The position numbers and the translations under genes were made by a program. The notes below the pieces were generated by a model, which had not been told where the DNA came from, made no database searches, and saw nothing but the letters and a program-made list of their open reading frames with translations. A DNA stretch of 64,000 nucleotides from Rummeliibacillus suwonensis (GTDB lineage: Bacteria; Bacillota; Bacilli; Bacillales_A; Planococcaceae): assembly GCF_007896435.1 (NCBI RefSeq), contig NZ_VCBL01000004.1, positions 62,001 to 126,000 of the forward strand. The letters are read 5' to 3'. Shown piece after piece: positions 34,081 to 42,599 of this stretch. The stretch's first letter is position 1. Every line of letters starts with the position of its first letter.

Positions 34081-34809
34081 ATGATCGAATTTAAAAATGT
34101 GGATAAGTATTTTGGAGATTTTCAAGTTTTAAAAAATATTAATCTCACCATTAAAAAAGGGGAAGTTGTTGTGATCATTGGGCCATCTGGTTCTGGTAAA
34201 AGTACACTTCTTCGTTGTATGAATCGCCTAGAGACCATTTCCAATGGATCATTAACAATCAATGGTGTCGAATTAAATGATAAAAAAACAGATATAAACA
34301 AACTTCGTCGTAAGATCGGTATGGTATTCCAACACTTTTACCTTTATCCTCATAAAACCGTGTTAGAAAATATTATGTTAGCACCTGTAAAGGCGCTTGG
34401 TCAGTCGAAAGAAGAGGCCAAAAAGACTGCATTAGCCTATTTGGAGAAAGTAGGAATTCCAGATAAAGCAAATGCTTATCCATCACAACTTTCTGGTGGA
34501 CAACAACAGCGCGTTGCTATTGCAAGGGGATTAGCGATGCATCCTGAAATCATGCTTTTTGATGAGCCAACATCTGCACTTGATCCTGAAATGATCGGTG
34601 AAGTATTAGAGGTTATGAAACATTTAGCAAAAGAAGGCATGACAATGGTCGTTGTCACACATGAAATGGGCTTTGCAAAAGAAGTAGCCGATCGAATTAT
34701 TTTTGTCGATAAAGGGGAAATACTCGAGGATGCTGATCCGGCTGAGTTTTATAAAGAACCAAAGGAAGAACGCGCTAAGTTATTCCTGAGTCGGATTTTA
34801 AATCATTAA
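34081..34809 (+). CDS. glnQ: Polar amino-acid ABC transporter ATP-binding protein, GlnQ-like
   Basis: A 242-residue ABC ATPase, the same length as B. subtilis GlnQ. Walker [10 protein letters not shown] is at about 34-42, the Q-loop is [17 protein letters not shown], signature LSGGQQQR, Walker [16 protein letters not shown], all typical of the polar amino-acid group. It starts after GGGGGC and heads a four-gene operon in the order ATPase, binding protein, permease, permease, the glnQHMP order of B. subtilis. Substrate is probably glutamine or glutamate; only family and gene order support this. Confidence 0.9.
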   Translation: MIEFKNVDKYFGDFQVLKNINLTIKKGEVVVIIGPSGSGKSTLLRCMNRLETISNGSLTINGVELNDKKTDINKLRRKIGMVFQHFYLYPHKTVLENIMLAPVKALGQSKEEAKKTALAYLEKVGIPDKANAYPSQLSGGQQQRVAIARGLAMHPEIMLFDEPTSALDPEMIGEVLEVMKHLAKEGMTMVVVTHEMGFAKEVADRIIFVDKGEILEDADPAEFYKEPKEERAKLFLSRILNH

Positions 34810-34832
34810 TTAGAAATTAAGGGGGAAATTTA

Positions 34833-35660
34833 ATGTTCAAAAAGAAAAAGGGGTTATTGACAGTTTTACTTTTAGCAATGCTTTCTGTACTAGTATTAAG
34901 CGCTTGTGGATCTAAAGATTCTTCAGGTGACCAGTCAAAAGAAAGCGGCAAAAATGCACTAGAGGCTATTAAGGAAAAAGATAAGATTGTATTTGGCGTA
35001 AAAAATGACACACGCCTATTTGGTCTAAAGGATCCTAAAACAGGCAACATCGAAGGCTTTGATATTGATATTGCCAAAGAAATTGCAAAAATTATTTTAG
35101 GGGATGAATCAAAAGCGGAATTTAAAGAAGTCACTTCCAAAACTCGAATTCCACTTCTCCAAAAAGGTGACATTGATGCAATTGTTGCAACGATGACGAT
35201 CACTGAAGAACGAAAAAAAGAAGTAGACTTCTCTGATGTCTATTTTGAAGCTGGTCAAGCACTGCTTGTAAAAAAGGGAAGCCCTATTAAAAGTATTGAT
35301 GATATTAAAAAAGGGACAAAAGTTCTTGCAGTAAAAGGTTCTACCTCTGCCGTTAATATTCGTGAAAAAGCACCAGACGCAACCGTATTAGAATTTGAAA
35401 ATTATGCTGAGGCTTTCACGGCATTGAAAGCTGGTCAGGGAGATACTCTAACAACGGACAATGCCATTCTTTATGGGATGGTCGACGAAGATCCGAATTA
35501 CCAAGTTGTTGGTGATATCTTCACGGATGAGCCTTATGGTATCGCTGTTAAAAAGGACAGTCCCGAATTAGTTCAAGCGATTAACGATGCCTTAAAAGAA
35601 TTGAAAGATAATGGGAAATATGATGAACTTTATAAAAAATGGATCAAGACTAGCAACTAA
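34833..35660 (+). CDS. glnH: Amino-acid ABC transporter substrate-binding lipoprotein, GlnH-like
   Basis: A 275-residue lipoprotein with signal MFKKKKGLLTVLLL and lipobox VLSAC (Cys about residue 25). The mature domain is a family-3 binding fold: IVFGVKNDTRLFGLKDPKTG, GFDIDIAKEIAKIILG, and DAIVATMTITEERKKEVDFS. It binds a polar amino acid outside the membrane. It lies 23 bp after glnQ. Downstream, 253 bp with strong hairpins and a repeat fragment separate it from the permease genes, so binding-protein mRNA may accumulate above permease mRNA. Confidence 0.9.
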   Translation: MFKKKKGLLTVLLLAMLSVLVLSACGSKDSSGDQSKESGKNALEAIKEKDKIVFGVKNDTRLFGLKDPKTGNIEGFDIDIAKEIAKIILGDESKAEFKEVTSKTRIPLLQKGDIDAIVATMTITEERKKEVDFSDVYFEAGQALLVKKGSPIKSIDDIKKGTKVLAVKGSTSAVNIREKAPDATVLEFENYAEAFTALKAGQGDTLTTDNAILYGMVDEDPNYQVVGDIFTDEPYGIAVKKDSPELVQAINDALKELKDNGKYDELYKKWIKTSN

Positions 35661-35682
35661 TCATTTTTATCTATCAATTATG

Positions 35683-35812
35683 CCTCCAGCGTAATTGCGT
35701 CCGGAGTTTTTTGAGCAAGCTCGAAAAACTCTTATTCAAAATTTGTGATATCCGCCGGAGACTTCACCTAGTGGAGGGATTTTTCCTTCCCCCACTAGGT
35801 TTTGTTAGTTAC
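35683..35812. repeat. Hairpins and solo family-3 hairpin inside the gln operon
   Basis: GAGTTTTTTGAGC (35704-35716) pairs with GCTCGAAAAACTC (35719-35731). Then ACCTAGTGG (about 35768-35776) pairs with CCACTAGGT (about 35792-35800), a solo family-3 left hairpin. Together they fill the gap between glnH and glnM and could partly terminate or stabilise the transcript. Confidence 0.6.
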
Positions 35813-35913
35813 AACGATCCCGGGGCTTTATAGCAGAATAAATCCCATTCATCTTCTGTTTTTTTCTTTTTTCAATAGGCAATTCACAATATAGCGGCAA
35901 GGAGTGAGATAGG

Positions 35914-36567
35914 ATGCCTGACTTTTCGATTTTAACCGAAAACTGGGATATGTACATAAAAGGCTTTTTCATTACTATTTATACAAGCTTAATCGGGCTT
36001 ATCGGTAGTTTTATACTGGGAACAATTTTAGCTATTTTTCGCATTGCGCCATTCAAACCTTTCAATTGGATTGGAACAATCTATATCGAATTTTTCCGTA
36101 ATATTCCGTTACTCATTATCGCCTTTTTCTTATTCACAGCTTTACCCACAATCAATATGCAATTAGATGGCTTTCAAGCTGGGACTCTAGCACTTATTAT
36201 CTATACATCTGCTTTCATCGCAGAAGCTATTCGAGCAGGTATTTTATCCATTCCAAAAGGACAAACAGAGGCAGCTAGGTCGTCTGGTTTAACCTATACT
36301 CAAACAATGCGTTACATTATTTTACCTCAAGCTATTAAAATTGTTATTCCCCCACTCGGAAACCAGTTTATTAATCTTGTTAAAAACTCGTCTATTTTAA
36401 CTATATTAGCCGCGGGGGATCTAATGTATCAGGCCGATTTAATCTCCACACGTACTTTCGTAACATTTGATGTGTATATCTTTGTAGCTATATTTTATTT
36501 AGTTATAACTATACCTCTTAGCACTGGGGTTAATTATTTAGAAAAACGCCTTGCGCGGAGTAATTAA
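35914..36567 (+). CDS. glnM: Amino-acid ABC transporter permease, GlnM-like
   Basis: A 217-residue membrane protein of the HisMQ type with about five helices. The conserved region is PKGQTEAARSSGLTYTQTMRYIILPQAIKIVIPPLGNQFINLVKNSS. The ribosome binding site is AAGGAGTGAG. It pairs with the next permease, 14 bp downstream, to form the membrane channel of the importer. Which of the two corresponds to GlnM and which to GlnP is by gene order only. Confidence 0.88.
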   Translation: MPDFSILTENWDMYIKGFFITIYTSLIGLIGSFILGTILAIFRIAPFKPFNWIGTIYIEFFRNIPLLIIAFFLFTALPTINMQLDGFQAGTLALIIYTSAFIAEAIRAGILSIPKGQTEAARSSGLTYTQTMRYIILPQAIKIVIPPLGNQFINLVKNSSILTILAAGDLMYQADLISTRTFVTFDVYIFVAIFYLVITIPLSTGVNYLEKRLARSN

Positions 36568-36581
36568 GGGAGGAAAAGTCT

Positions 36582-37232
36582 ATGGATTTTGCTGGTGCAT
36601 ATTCTCCGGATCATCTAAAATTCCTGCTGGATGGTTTTTTTGTCACTTTAAAAGTTGCTATCATTTCGATTATTGCCAGTTTTGTTATCGCAGCATTTGT
36701 TGGGATTATTCGTTATACTAAAATACCTATTCTTTCTCAAATATTTGCTGTCATCGTTGAGATTGTCCGAAACCTGCCATTACTATTGATCATTTTCTTT
36801 ACCTTCTTTGCATTGCCAGAAATCGGCATTGAAATGAGTATCGAAATGGCAGCTATTGTAGCATTGACGATATTTGAATCATCTATGATTTCGGAAATCA
36901 TTCGGAGTGGCTTAAATTCCATTGAAAAAGGGCAAATTGAAGCGGGGCGTTCTTCAGGTTTAACTTATACACAAACACTATGGCATATCGTATTACCTCA
37001 AGCTTTGCGAAGAATGGTACCACCTATTGTCAGCCAATTTATATCTCTTTTAAAGGACACATCACTTGCAGTCGTGATTGCTCTTCCAGAATTAATGCAT
37101 AATGCACAAGTGATCAATGCTCAAAATGTCAACTTTATCATTCCAATTTTCATCCTTGCCGCATTTATGTACTGGGCTGTTAACTATACTTTATCGATTA
37201 TAGCTAGAAAATTAGAGTTGAAAACATCTTAG
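36582..37232 (+). CDS. glnP: Amino-acid ABC transporter permease, GlnP-like
   Basis: A 216-residue HisMQ-type permease with EKGQIEAGRSSGLTYTQTLWHIVLPQALRRMVPPIVSQFISLLKDTSL in the cytoplasmic loop. It follows the first permease gene by 14 bp, with GGGAGGAAAAG as ribosome binding site, and is the last gene of the operon. A family-3 repeat begins about 55 bp after its stop. Confidence 0.88.
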   Translation: MDFAGAYSPDHLKFLLDGFFVTLKVAIISIIASFVIAAFVGIIRYTKIPILSQIFAVIVEIVRNLPLLLIIFFTFFALPEIGIEMSIEMAAIVALTIFESSMISEIIRSGLNSIEKGQIEAGRSSGLTYTQTLWHIVLPQALRRMVPPIVSQFISLLKDTSLAVVIALPELMHNAQVINAQNVNFIIPIFILAAFMYWAVNYTLSIIARKLELKTS

Positions 37233-37286
37233 GTAGTGTGTGCATAGACTGAAAGCAAATCATTCGAAATTTGTAATCATTTCAAT

Positions 37287-37493
37287 CAAGTGAAGCTCCA
37301 TCAGTGGGGGGTTTTCTTCATCCCCTATTGAACTAGGGAAACCCAGGTTAAAGGCGCCACGTCCTGTGGCAACACCTGAGTGACCAACATCTTGTTGGCC
37401 CGAACCAATCGGACGCATACGGCAGTTAATATCTTTCTCTTTTCTCTCTAAATCTTGAGATAGGAGGCTTACTGCCCGTTAAAGCGGGATAAA
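37287..37493 (+). repeat. Family-3 repeat with module A
   Basis: Left hairpin around TCAGTGGGGGGTTTTCTTC, module A at about 37340-37402 (inner GCCACGTCCTGTGGC), conserved AACCAATCGGAC, and right end TGCCCGTTAAAGCGGGATAA. The long right-hand stem is partly degraded here. Confidence 0.8.
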
Positions 37494-37593
37494 AAAGAAA
37501 AAGCTCATGAAAATCAAAATGGTTTTCATGAGCTTTTTGCTATGCGTTAGATAGTAGTGAAAAAAGTCTTGCTCATCAAATATGGAACATGAA

Positions 37594-38244
37594 TCATTCA
37601 GTTACACGTGCAAAAAATTCACTTACTCTTTGAGCATTCGTAATATGTTGATTACATTTTTGGCTATCTATACAAATATAGTTACTATGTCTTTTATAGT
37701 TATCTGCCGTTTGACCTTTTTTCGTTGTCGTAAACAGGCTTACCTCTGAATGGCGATTACAAATTGCACACACGCCTTTTAGAAAATTCGTGTCCATCTG
37801 CCCTTTTACAGCTTTTAACTTACCTTGGTGCTCAAACACAACATACTTTCGGTGTGTGCTTACATCATCCCAAGCTAAATAGCAGGTATGTTGAAAATCG
37901 ATATTTTCTAAATGAGGGAGCTTTAATTTCTTTTCTTTCTTAAAGAGACTTTTCAGCTTGCTACTTGTTACCTCTTTAAAAGGAATAACATAGGGATTTA
38001 AACTTTCTAAATAGAGATCACCTTGTTTATGATCTGTTATATGATATATTTGTCCAATGATTTCCACTTGATGATCTAAAGGATGGATATTTTGCTCAAT
38101 TTCCGTTTCCACAATTCCTTTGACAGCTAAAATCACATTTTGATCTTTCGTGGTATTATAAGCATTCAAAATTTTATTCAATTGTTGTTCAATTAAATGA
38201 TAGTTAGCTACGGATAAGAAAGGTTGAATCGTTTGTTTTTCCAT
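37594..38244 (-). CDS. FusB/FusC family EF-G-binding protein
   Basis: A 216-residue protein. The C-terminal treble-clef zinc finger has four cysteines: VCAICNRHSEVSLF and YICIDSQKCNQHI, as in FusB/FusC, which bind elongation factor G and free it from fusidic acid-stalled ribosomes. The N-terminal helical domain (PFLSVANYHLIEQQLNKILNAY) also fits. Chromosomal members in Bacillales may act in translation rather than in resistance. The ATG at 38244 follows TTGGAGTGA; a start three codons earlier is rejected. A 25-codon reading frame lies 91 bp upstream (38335-38412). Confidence 0.87.
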   Translation of the reverse strand: MEKQTIQPFLSVANYHLIEQQLNKILNAYNTTKDQNVILAVKGIVETEIEQNIHPLDHQVEIIGQIYHITDHKQGDLYLESLNPYVIPFKEVTSSKLKSLFKKEKKLKLPHLENIDFQHTCYLAWDDVSTHRKYVVFEHQGKLKAVKGQMDTNFLKGVCAICNRHSEVSLFTTTKKGQTADNYKRHSNYICIDSQKCNQHITNAQRVSEFFARVTE

Positions 38245-38334
38245 TGAAATCACTCCAATTATTTAGGCTTTTATATGGTATTGGCCTAAAGAAATGATCC
38301 AACTTGTTTTTGTAAAAATAACCGTTTTTGTATT

Positions 38335-38412
38335 TTATAAAACTTCGATGGAAATTTCTTCGACCATGAAGTTTCGTGCTTTAGAGCATGCATTAGAATA
38401 TAATGCAGACAT
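38335..38412 (-). CDS. Short open reading frame, candidate leader peptide
   Basis: A 25-residue peptide (MSALYSNACSKAR, then NFMVEEISIEVL) behind a strong AAAGGAGGAATC ribosome binding site. Its stop is followed by a 7-bp stem TTTAGGC/GCCTAAA (38262-38290) and then the FusB/FusC-like gene at 38244. Plasmid fusB of staphylococci has been reported to be controlled by translational attenuation with a leader peptide, so a similar role is possible here. It might instead be an independent small protein. Confidence 0.5.
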   Translation of the reverse strand: MSALYSNACSKARNFMVEEISIEVL

Positions 38413-38539
38413 ATAGATTCCTCCTTTTAAGAGATCTGTTTTAATCGTAACACCTTCCCATCTTCAATACAAATTGCATTCCATCTGTATCATTTTATTT
38501 CCTGATCCTTTAGCAAGCCTACCTGTTTCAATCGATAAA

Positions 38540-38830
38540 TTATTCACCAGTGATAATATGTTCCTGACAGAAATGTAAAATCATTTTCTCTTCATCCTCT
38601 TCTAATGCAAAATCCAATAACCCCTCCTCTGCTTTCGCAGTAATAAAGTAATTGGCAATTGAAAATTCGTCTCCCCTTTTGGCGATAATTAAACGAATTT
38701 CAAGTCCTCCCTCTGTATAAAGTTCATCCTCTTCATCTACAGCTATCTCTAACACAAATTCATATCGTTCACCTTCAATTAGATGTGTCGGATCTAAAAT
38801 TTCTTCCATTGTATATGCTAAAATATCCAA
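38540..38830 (-). CDS. Small acidic protein, DUF6509-like
   Basis: About 96 residues, strongly acidic (MEEILDPTHLIEGERYEFVLEIAVDEEDELYTEGG, then a run of Glu and Asp near the end). The wording resembles the DUF6509 group of Bacillaceae, from memory and unverified. I use a TTG start at 38830, 6 nt after GGGAGCG; an ATG at 38857 and a longer frame from 38908 are alternatives without such a signal. Function unknown. Neighbours on either side are independent units. Confidence 0.65.
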   Translation of the reverse strand: MDILAYTMEEILDPTHLIEGERYEFVLEIAVDEEDELYTEGGLEIRLIIAKRGDEFSIANYFITAKAEEGLLDFALEEDEEKMILHFCQEHIITGE

Positions 38831-38965
38831 AATAATCGCTCCCTTTATAGCTTTCATTATTTTATAATATAGAAAAATAACGATTAGTAAAGGTTTAGGT
38901 TTATCCACTAAATATTTTTATACTAACTAAAAAATTATTATGAAGTAAAACTGCTTCTAAATAAA

Positions 38966-39006
38966 GAAACGAATAGATTTTGATTACCTTGAAATCTATT
39001 CGTTTC
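38966..39006 (-). terminator. Terminator of the ectoine operon
   Basis: GAAACGAATAGATTT (38966-38980) pairs perfectly with AAATCTATTCGTTTC (38992-39006). On the minus strand TTTATTTAG follows. It lies about 60 bp after the ehuA stop. Confidence 0.75.
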
Positions 39007-39068
39007 GCTTCATTTTATTTTCACCATAATGGACAAGTATACTCAAGATATTACTCATTTTGGAAAAT

Positions 39069-39887
39069 CTATATTTTTCTAAATCTACGTAAAAATGCTT
39101 GAACGCGTTCATTTTTCGAATGTTCTAGTACCTCACTTGCTGTCCCTTGTTCAATAATGACTCCTTGATCGAGAAACAGTACTTTATCTGCCACATCTAA
39201 TGCGAAATCCATTTCATGGGTGACTAAAATCATCGCCATATCATCATTGTGAGCAATATCTCGAATAACCTCTAAAACTTCTCCTACTAGCTCTGGGTCC
39301 AATGCTGAAGTTACTTCATCGAATAACATAATTTTGGGTCGCATAACTAAAGCTCTTGCCATTGCGACACGCTGCTTTTGTCCTCCTGACAACTGTGATG
39401 GATAGAAATTTAATTTGTTGCCCAAACCCACTCTCTCCAGCATTTGAATAGAGCGCTCTTGAACTTCCTTTTTATCTTCTTTTTTCACATGGATAGGTGC
39501 AACCATGCAATTTTCTAAAATGGTCATATGGGGGAATAAATTAAAATGTTGAAAAACCATTCCAATATTTCCACGTAATTCACTTATATGTTTTTCATTC
39601 GCGGGGATACTCGTACCATTTCGTTTCATCTTCCATAAGTTTTTTCCATCGACAATGATATCTCCAGAAGTTGGTTCCTCCAGTGTCATTAGCATTCGAA
39701 TAATCGTTGTTTTACCTGAACCACTAGGACCAATAATAGCTACTTTTTCACCTGAATAAATGTCTAAATTAATTCCTTTTAATACGTGAAAATCACCAAA
39801 TGATTTAGTAACATTACGATATTTTACAATTTGTTCTGTATTTAATGTATTTATTTTTTCAATATCTTTTACTGATTGCTCAGACAA
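39069..39887 (-). CDS. ehuA: Ectoine/hydroxyectoine ABC transporter ATP-binding protein, EhuA-like
   Basis: A 272-residue ABC ATPase of the polar amino-acid group: Walker A GPSGSGKTT near residue 53, MVFQHFNLFPHMTILEN, signature LSGGQKQR, Walker B IMLFDEVTSALDPEL. I start at the TTG at 39887, 8 nt after GAGAGGAG; the gene overlaps the end of the permease gene by 8 bp, indicating translational coupling. Its assignment to ectoine uptake rests on the EhuB-like binding protein and the catabolic genes upstream. It is the last gene of the operon. Confidence 0.85.
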   Translation of the reverse strand: MSEQSVKDIEKINTLNTEQIVKYRNVTKSFGDFHVLKGINLDIYSGEKVAIIGPSGSGKTTIIRMLMTLEEPTSGDIIVDGKNLWKMKRNGTSIPANEKHISELRGNIGMVFQHFNLFPHMTILENCMVAPIHVKKEDKKEVQERSIQMLERVGLGNKLNFYPSQLSGGQKQRVAMARALVMRPKIMLFDEVTSALDPELVGEVLEVIRDIAHNDDMAMILVTHEMDFALDVADKVLFLDQGVIIEQGTASEVLEHSKNERVQAFLRRFRKI

Positions 39888-40629
39888 TATGATCACTCCT
39901 CTCGAAATTCATCTTTTTATGGACTTTCTTATTTGGCTTTGCAATTATAGTATTTTTATCAAATCGTGTATTCATTTTTACTTCAAGCTTTTTAATCAAA
40001 ATAGACGCTGGATAACTTAATGTTAAGAAAATAATTCCCACAATTGTTAATGGCTCTAAATATGCAAAATGTAAAGCGCCATACGAATTGGCTATTGTCA
40101 ATATTCCAGCGACTCCTACGGTAGATGCTAATGGTACTTCTTTAAACATAATAATTAGATAATTTCCTAGCATTGGAATTGTTGGGGGGATTGCTTGAGG
40201 TAAAATTATTTTTCTCCATTTATCGAAAGCAGAAAAATTTAATGCCTTGGAAGCTTCCCACTGCCCCTTATCTACACTTTCAATTCCTGAACGGTAAATT
40301 TCACTAATATACGTACTATAGTGAATACCGATTCCTAAAACTGCACATATAAAAGGATTTAGTGTCACACCGATTACTGGAATCATTGGCAAAGCATAGT
40401 ATATGAAGAATAGTTGTACAAGAGGCGGTGTTGAATAAATAAATATCATAATCCAATCAACAGTCCAAACAAACGGTTTATTTGGAATGTGTTTTAAAAA
40501 TATCCATACAAATCCAAAAATTAAAGCAAAGGCAAAACAAGCAAAAGTCAATCCAACTGTTGCTCCTAAACCTTTTAATATAAGCGGGAATGCTTCGAAA
40601 AAGTTCTCCCATTTCCAGCCATTATTCAT
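39880..40629 (-). CDS. ehuD: Ectoine/hydroxyectoine ABC transporter permease, EhuD-like
   Basis: A 249-residue HisMQ-type permease with VDKGQWEASKALNFSAFDKWRKIILPQAIPPTIPMLGNYLIIMFKEVPLA as the cytoplasmic loop. The start codon overlaps the stop of the preceding permease gene by 4 bp (ATGA). The basic C-terminal tail (NTRFDKNTIIAKPNKKVHKKM) is longer than usual. EhuD by position and similarity of the system; the two permeases could be swapped. Confidence 0.83.
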   Translation of the reverse strand: MNNGWKWENFFEAFPLILKGLGATVGLTFACFAFALIFGFVWIFLKHIPNKPFVWTVDWIMIFIYSTPPLVQLFFIYYALPMIPVIGVTLNPFICAVLGIGIHYSTYISEIYRSGIESVDKGQWEASKALNFSAFDKWRKIILPQAIPPTIPMLGNYLIIMFKEVPLASTVGVAGILTIANSYGALHFAYLEPLTIVGIIFLTLSYPASILIKKLEVKMNTRFDKNTIIAKPNKKVHKKMNFERSDHIV

Positions 40630-41297
40630 TGACTAGCAACCCCTTTCTTCGCAATGGATTCTCCTTTTCTAGTCAGCCAAACGAAAGGTAATGCAAGAAT
40701 GAAATACATAAGCAACACAACTACATAAATTAATGGAGCTTGAGAAAGATTGGAACTTCGCATTATATCGCCATAATATAAAATGTCTCGCATACCGATT
40801 AACGAAACAAGTGATGTTGCTTTCATAATCTGGATTGTGTAGTTACCAAAATCAGGGATCATCATGCGAATCGCTTGTGGTAATATAACAAGACGCATTC
40901 TTTGGTAACGTGTCATATTTAATGCAATACTAGCTTCAATTTGTCCTTTATCTACAGCTAAAATGGAACCTCGTACAACTTCTGACATATAGGACCCATA
41001 GTTTAACCCAATTGCAATAACCCCTATCCACCAGTTAGATCCTAATTGGATATTAAAGAGCATAGGGATAGCATAGTACAACCAAAAAAGCTGTACAATA
41101 AGGGATGTCCCACGAAAAACTTCTACATAAACACCTGTAAATTTTCTTAGTAAAATACTTTTCGAAATTTTTGACAATCCTGCAATAAAAGCTACTATGT
41201 AAGCAATAAATGCTGAAGCTATTAAAACAGAAATTGTGACAGCAAGACCACGCGTCAGTTGTGGAATCATTTCAATAGCAGTACTAATATTGACCAT
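40626..41297 (-). CDS. ehuC: Ectoine/hydroxyectoine ABC transporter permease, EhuC-like
   Basis: A 223-residue HisMQ-type permease (VDKGQIEASIALNMTRYQRMRLVILPQAIRMMIPDFGNYTIQIMKATSLV). I start at the ATG at 41297 (MVNISTAIEMIP), directly after AAGGAAAGGA. The open frame extends 59 codons further up to 41474, but that part is basic, non-membrane and without a ribosome binding site. It forms the channel with the EhuD-like permease. About 350 bp separate it from the binding-protein gene. Confidence 0.83.
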   Translation of the reverse strand: MVNISTAIEMIPQLTRGLAVTISVLIASAFIAYIVAFIAGLSKISKSILLRKFTGVYVEVFRGTSLIVQLFWLYYAIPMLFNIQLGSNWWIGVIAIGLNYGSYMSEVVRGSILAVDKGQIEASIALNMTRYQRMRLVILPQAIRMMIPDFGNYTIQIMKATSLVSLIGMRDILYYGDIMRSSNLSQAPLIYVVVLLMYFILALPFVWLTRKGESIAKKGVASQ

Positions 41298-41649
41298 TCC
41301 TTTCCTTGAAGTCGAAGAATATACAATAGTGACCTGATTATATCTAGATATAGATTGTAACAAGGACTTCAATAATTTATATTTGCGCTGACCATATAAG
41401 CCACTATGTGAGTTTTCCCTTTTTGACAATTTCACGTTGAATATATCGATACTCTTTTTTAAAACATAGCCCATTAATTTCTTATTTTTTAAATTTTCTA
41501 AATTTATATTTCAAAAATCATCGATATATTTGGTTAGCGCAAATATACTAAAATATACTAAATACTTTACGAATCAGTTTTTGATTTTACATTTAAAATT
41601 TAACAGACTTTTAGTAAATCATATTCTATTACACTCTATTCTTATAAAA
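41298..41649. other. Gap between ehuB and ehuC
   Basis: AT-rich, with a TATATCTAGATATA palindrome near 41337-41352. No clear terminator or second promoter could be placed, so the four transport genes may still be one transcript. Confidence 0.3.
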
Positions 41650-42534
41650 TCATTTATTACCGTCACAAACTTGTTTTGTTGTAATAGTTCCCACTTTTAC
41701 CATATTACTAATTTCACTGAATCCATTCTCTTCTAAAATTTTTGCAATCGTACCATTGTCTTTTAATTCTTTTAATTTTTCATTATAAGCATCGCGTAAT
41801 TCTTTATCTTTTAAGTTAAATGCTGCAGCACCATAACTAGGGACACCTTCAACATCTGGTTGTTTAAACGTTTCTACAAACTCTAATTTATCAGTATTTG
41901 CTGATTGTAATGCCATTTTTACAGTCATTTCAGTTCCAGTTGTAGCATCTGCACGTCCTGATTGAATTGCTGAGAAAGTCGCTGGAATATCTGGTGCTGT
42001 AACAATCTGATTATCACGTACGCCTTCCTTTTTTAAAAACTCAATTTCAGTCGTACCTTGCATTACAACCACTTTTAATTTTGGATTTTCAGCTATATCC
42101 CTATAGCTTTGTAAATTATGAGGATTTCCTGCTGCAACAATTAAACCCTCGCCATATTTCATTTCTGGTTCACTAAACAATACACTCTCACAACGATCAG
42201 GGTTGATGGCCATTCCAGCTGTAATAACATCAAATTGACCAGCTTGAACACCGGGGATCAGTTGATCAAAGTCGGATAATTGTGCTTCAACCTTATCAAC
42301 TCCAAGTTCCTTGAAAACAGCTTTTGCAATATCAACATTTGCGCCTTTTAATTTTCCTTTCTCCTCATACGCATAAGGTGCCTCATTAGCAAAACCAATT
42401 TTTACTTTACCCGTTTTTTGTAATTTTTCTAATTTATTTGCGGATGTATTATCTTTCTCTGCTTCGTTAGATCCACATGCTGTTAAGACTAACATGATCA
42501 ATGCTGCTAGTAATGTTAATGTAATTTTTTTCAT
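41650..42534 (-). CDS. ehuB: Ectoine/hydroxyectoine-binding lipoprotein, EhuB-like
   Basis: A 294-residue lipoprotein with lipobox VLTAC (Cys about residue 20). The mature domain matches EhuB in order: VKIGFANEAPYAYEEKGKLKGANVDIAKAVFKELG, then SDFDQLIPGVQAGQFDVITAGMAINPDRCESVLFSEP, and VPSYGAAAFNLKDKELRDAYNEKL. The aromatic APYAYEE segment and RC motif are typical of the ectoine-binding group. It lies 66 bp after the aldehyde dehydrogenase gene. Substrate ectoine or hydroxyectoine is well supported by the catabolic genes upstream. Confidence 0.88.
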   Translation of the reverse strand: MKKITLTLLAALIMLVLTACGSNEAEKDNTSANKLEKLQKTGKVKIGFANEAPYAYEEKGKLKGANVDIAKAVFKELGVDKVEAQLSDFDQLIPGVQAGQFDVITAGMAINPDRCESVLFSEPEMKYGEGLIVAAGNPHNLQSYRDIAENPKLKVVVMQGTTEIEFLKKEGVRDNQIVTAPDIPATFSAIQSGRADATTGTEMTVKMALQSANTDKLEFVETFKQPDVEGVPSYGAAAFNLKDKELRDAYNEKLKELKDNGTIAKILEENGFSEISNMVKVGTITTKQVCDGNK

Positions 42535-42599
42535 AAAAGTACCCTCCTGATTGGTTTTATTCTATTGAAAAATAAACTTTAAAATAGTAGCCTTATAGA

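Noticed and set aside
41298-41474. N-terminal extension of the EhuC-like permease
   Set aside because: Basic and non-membrane, without a start signal, while a good ribosome binding site precedes the ATG at 41297 that gives the normal family length.
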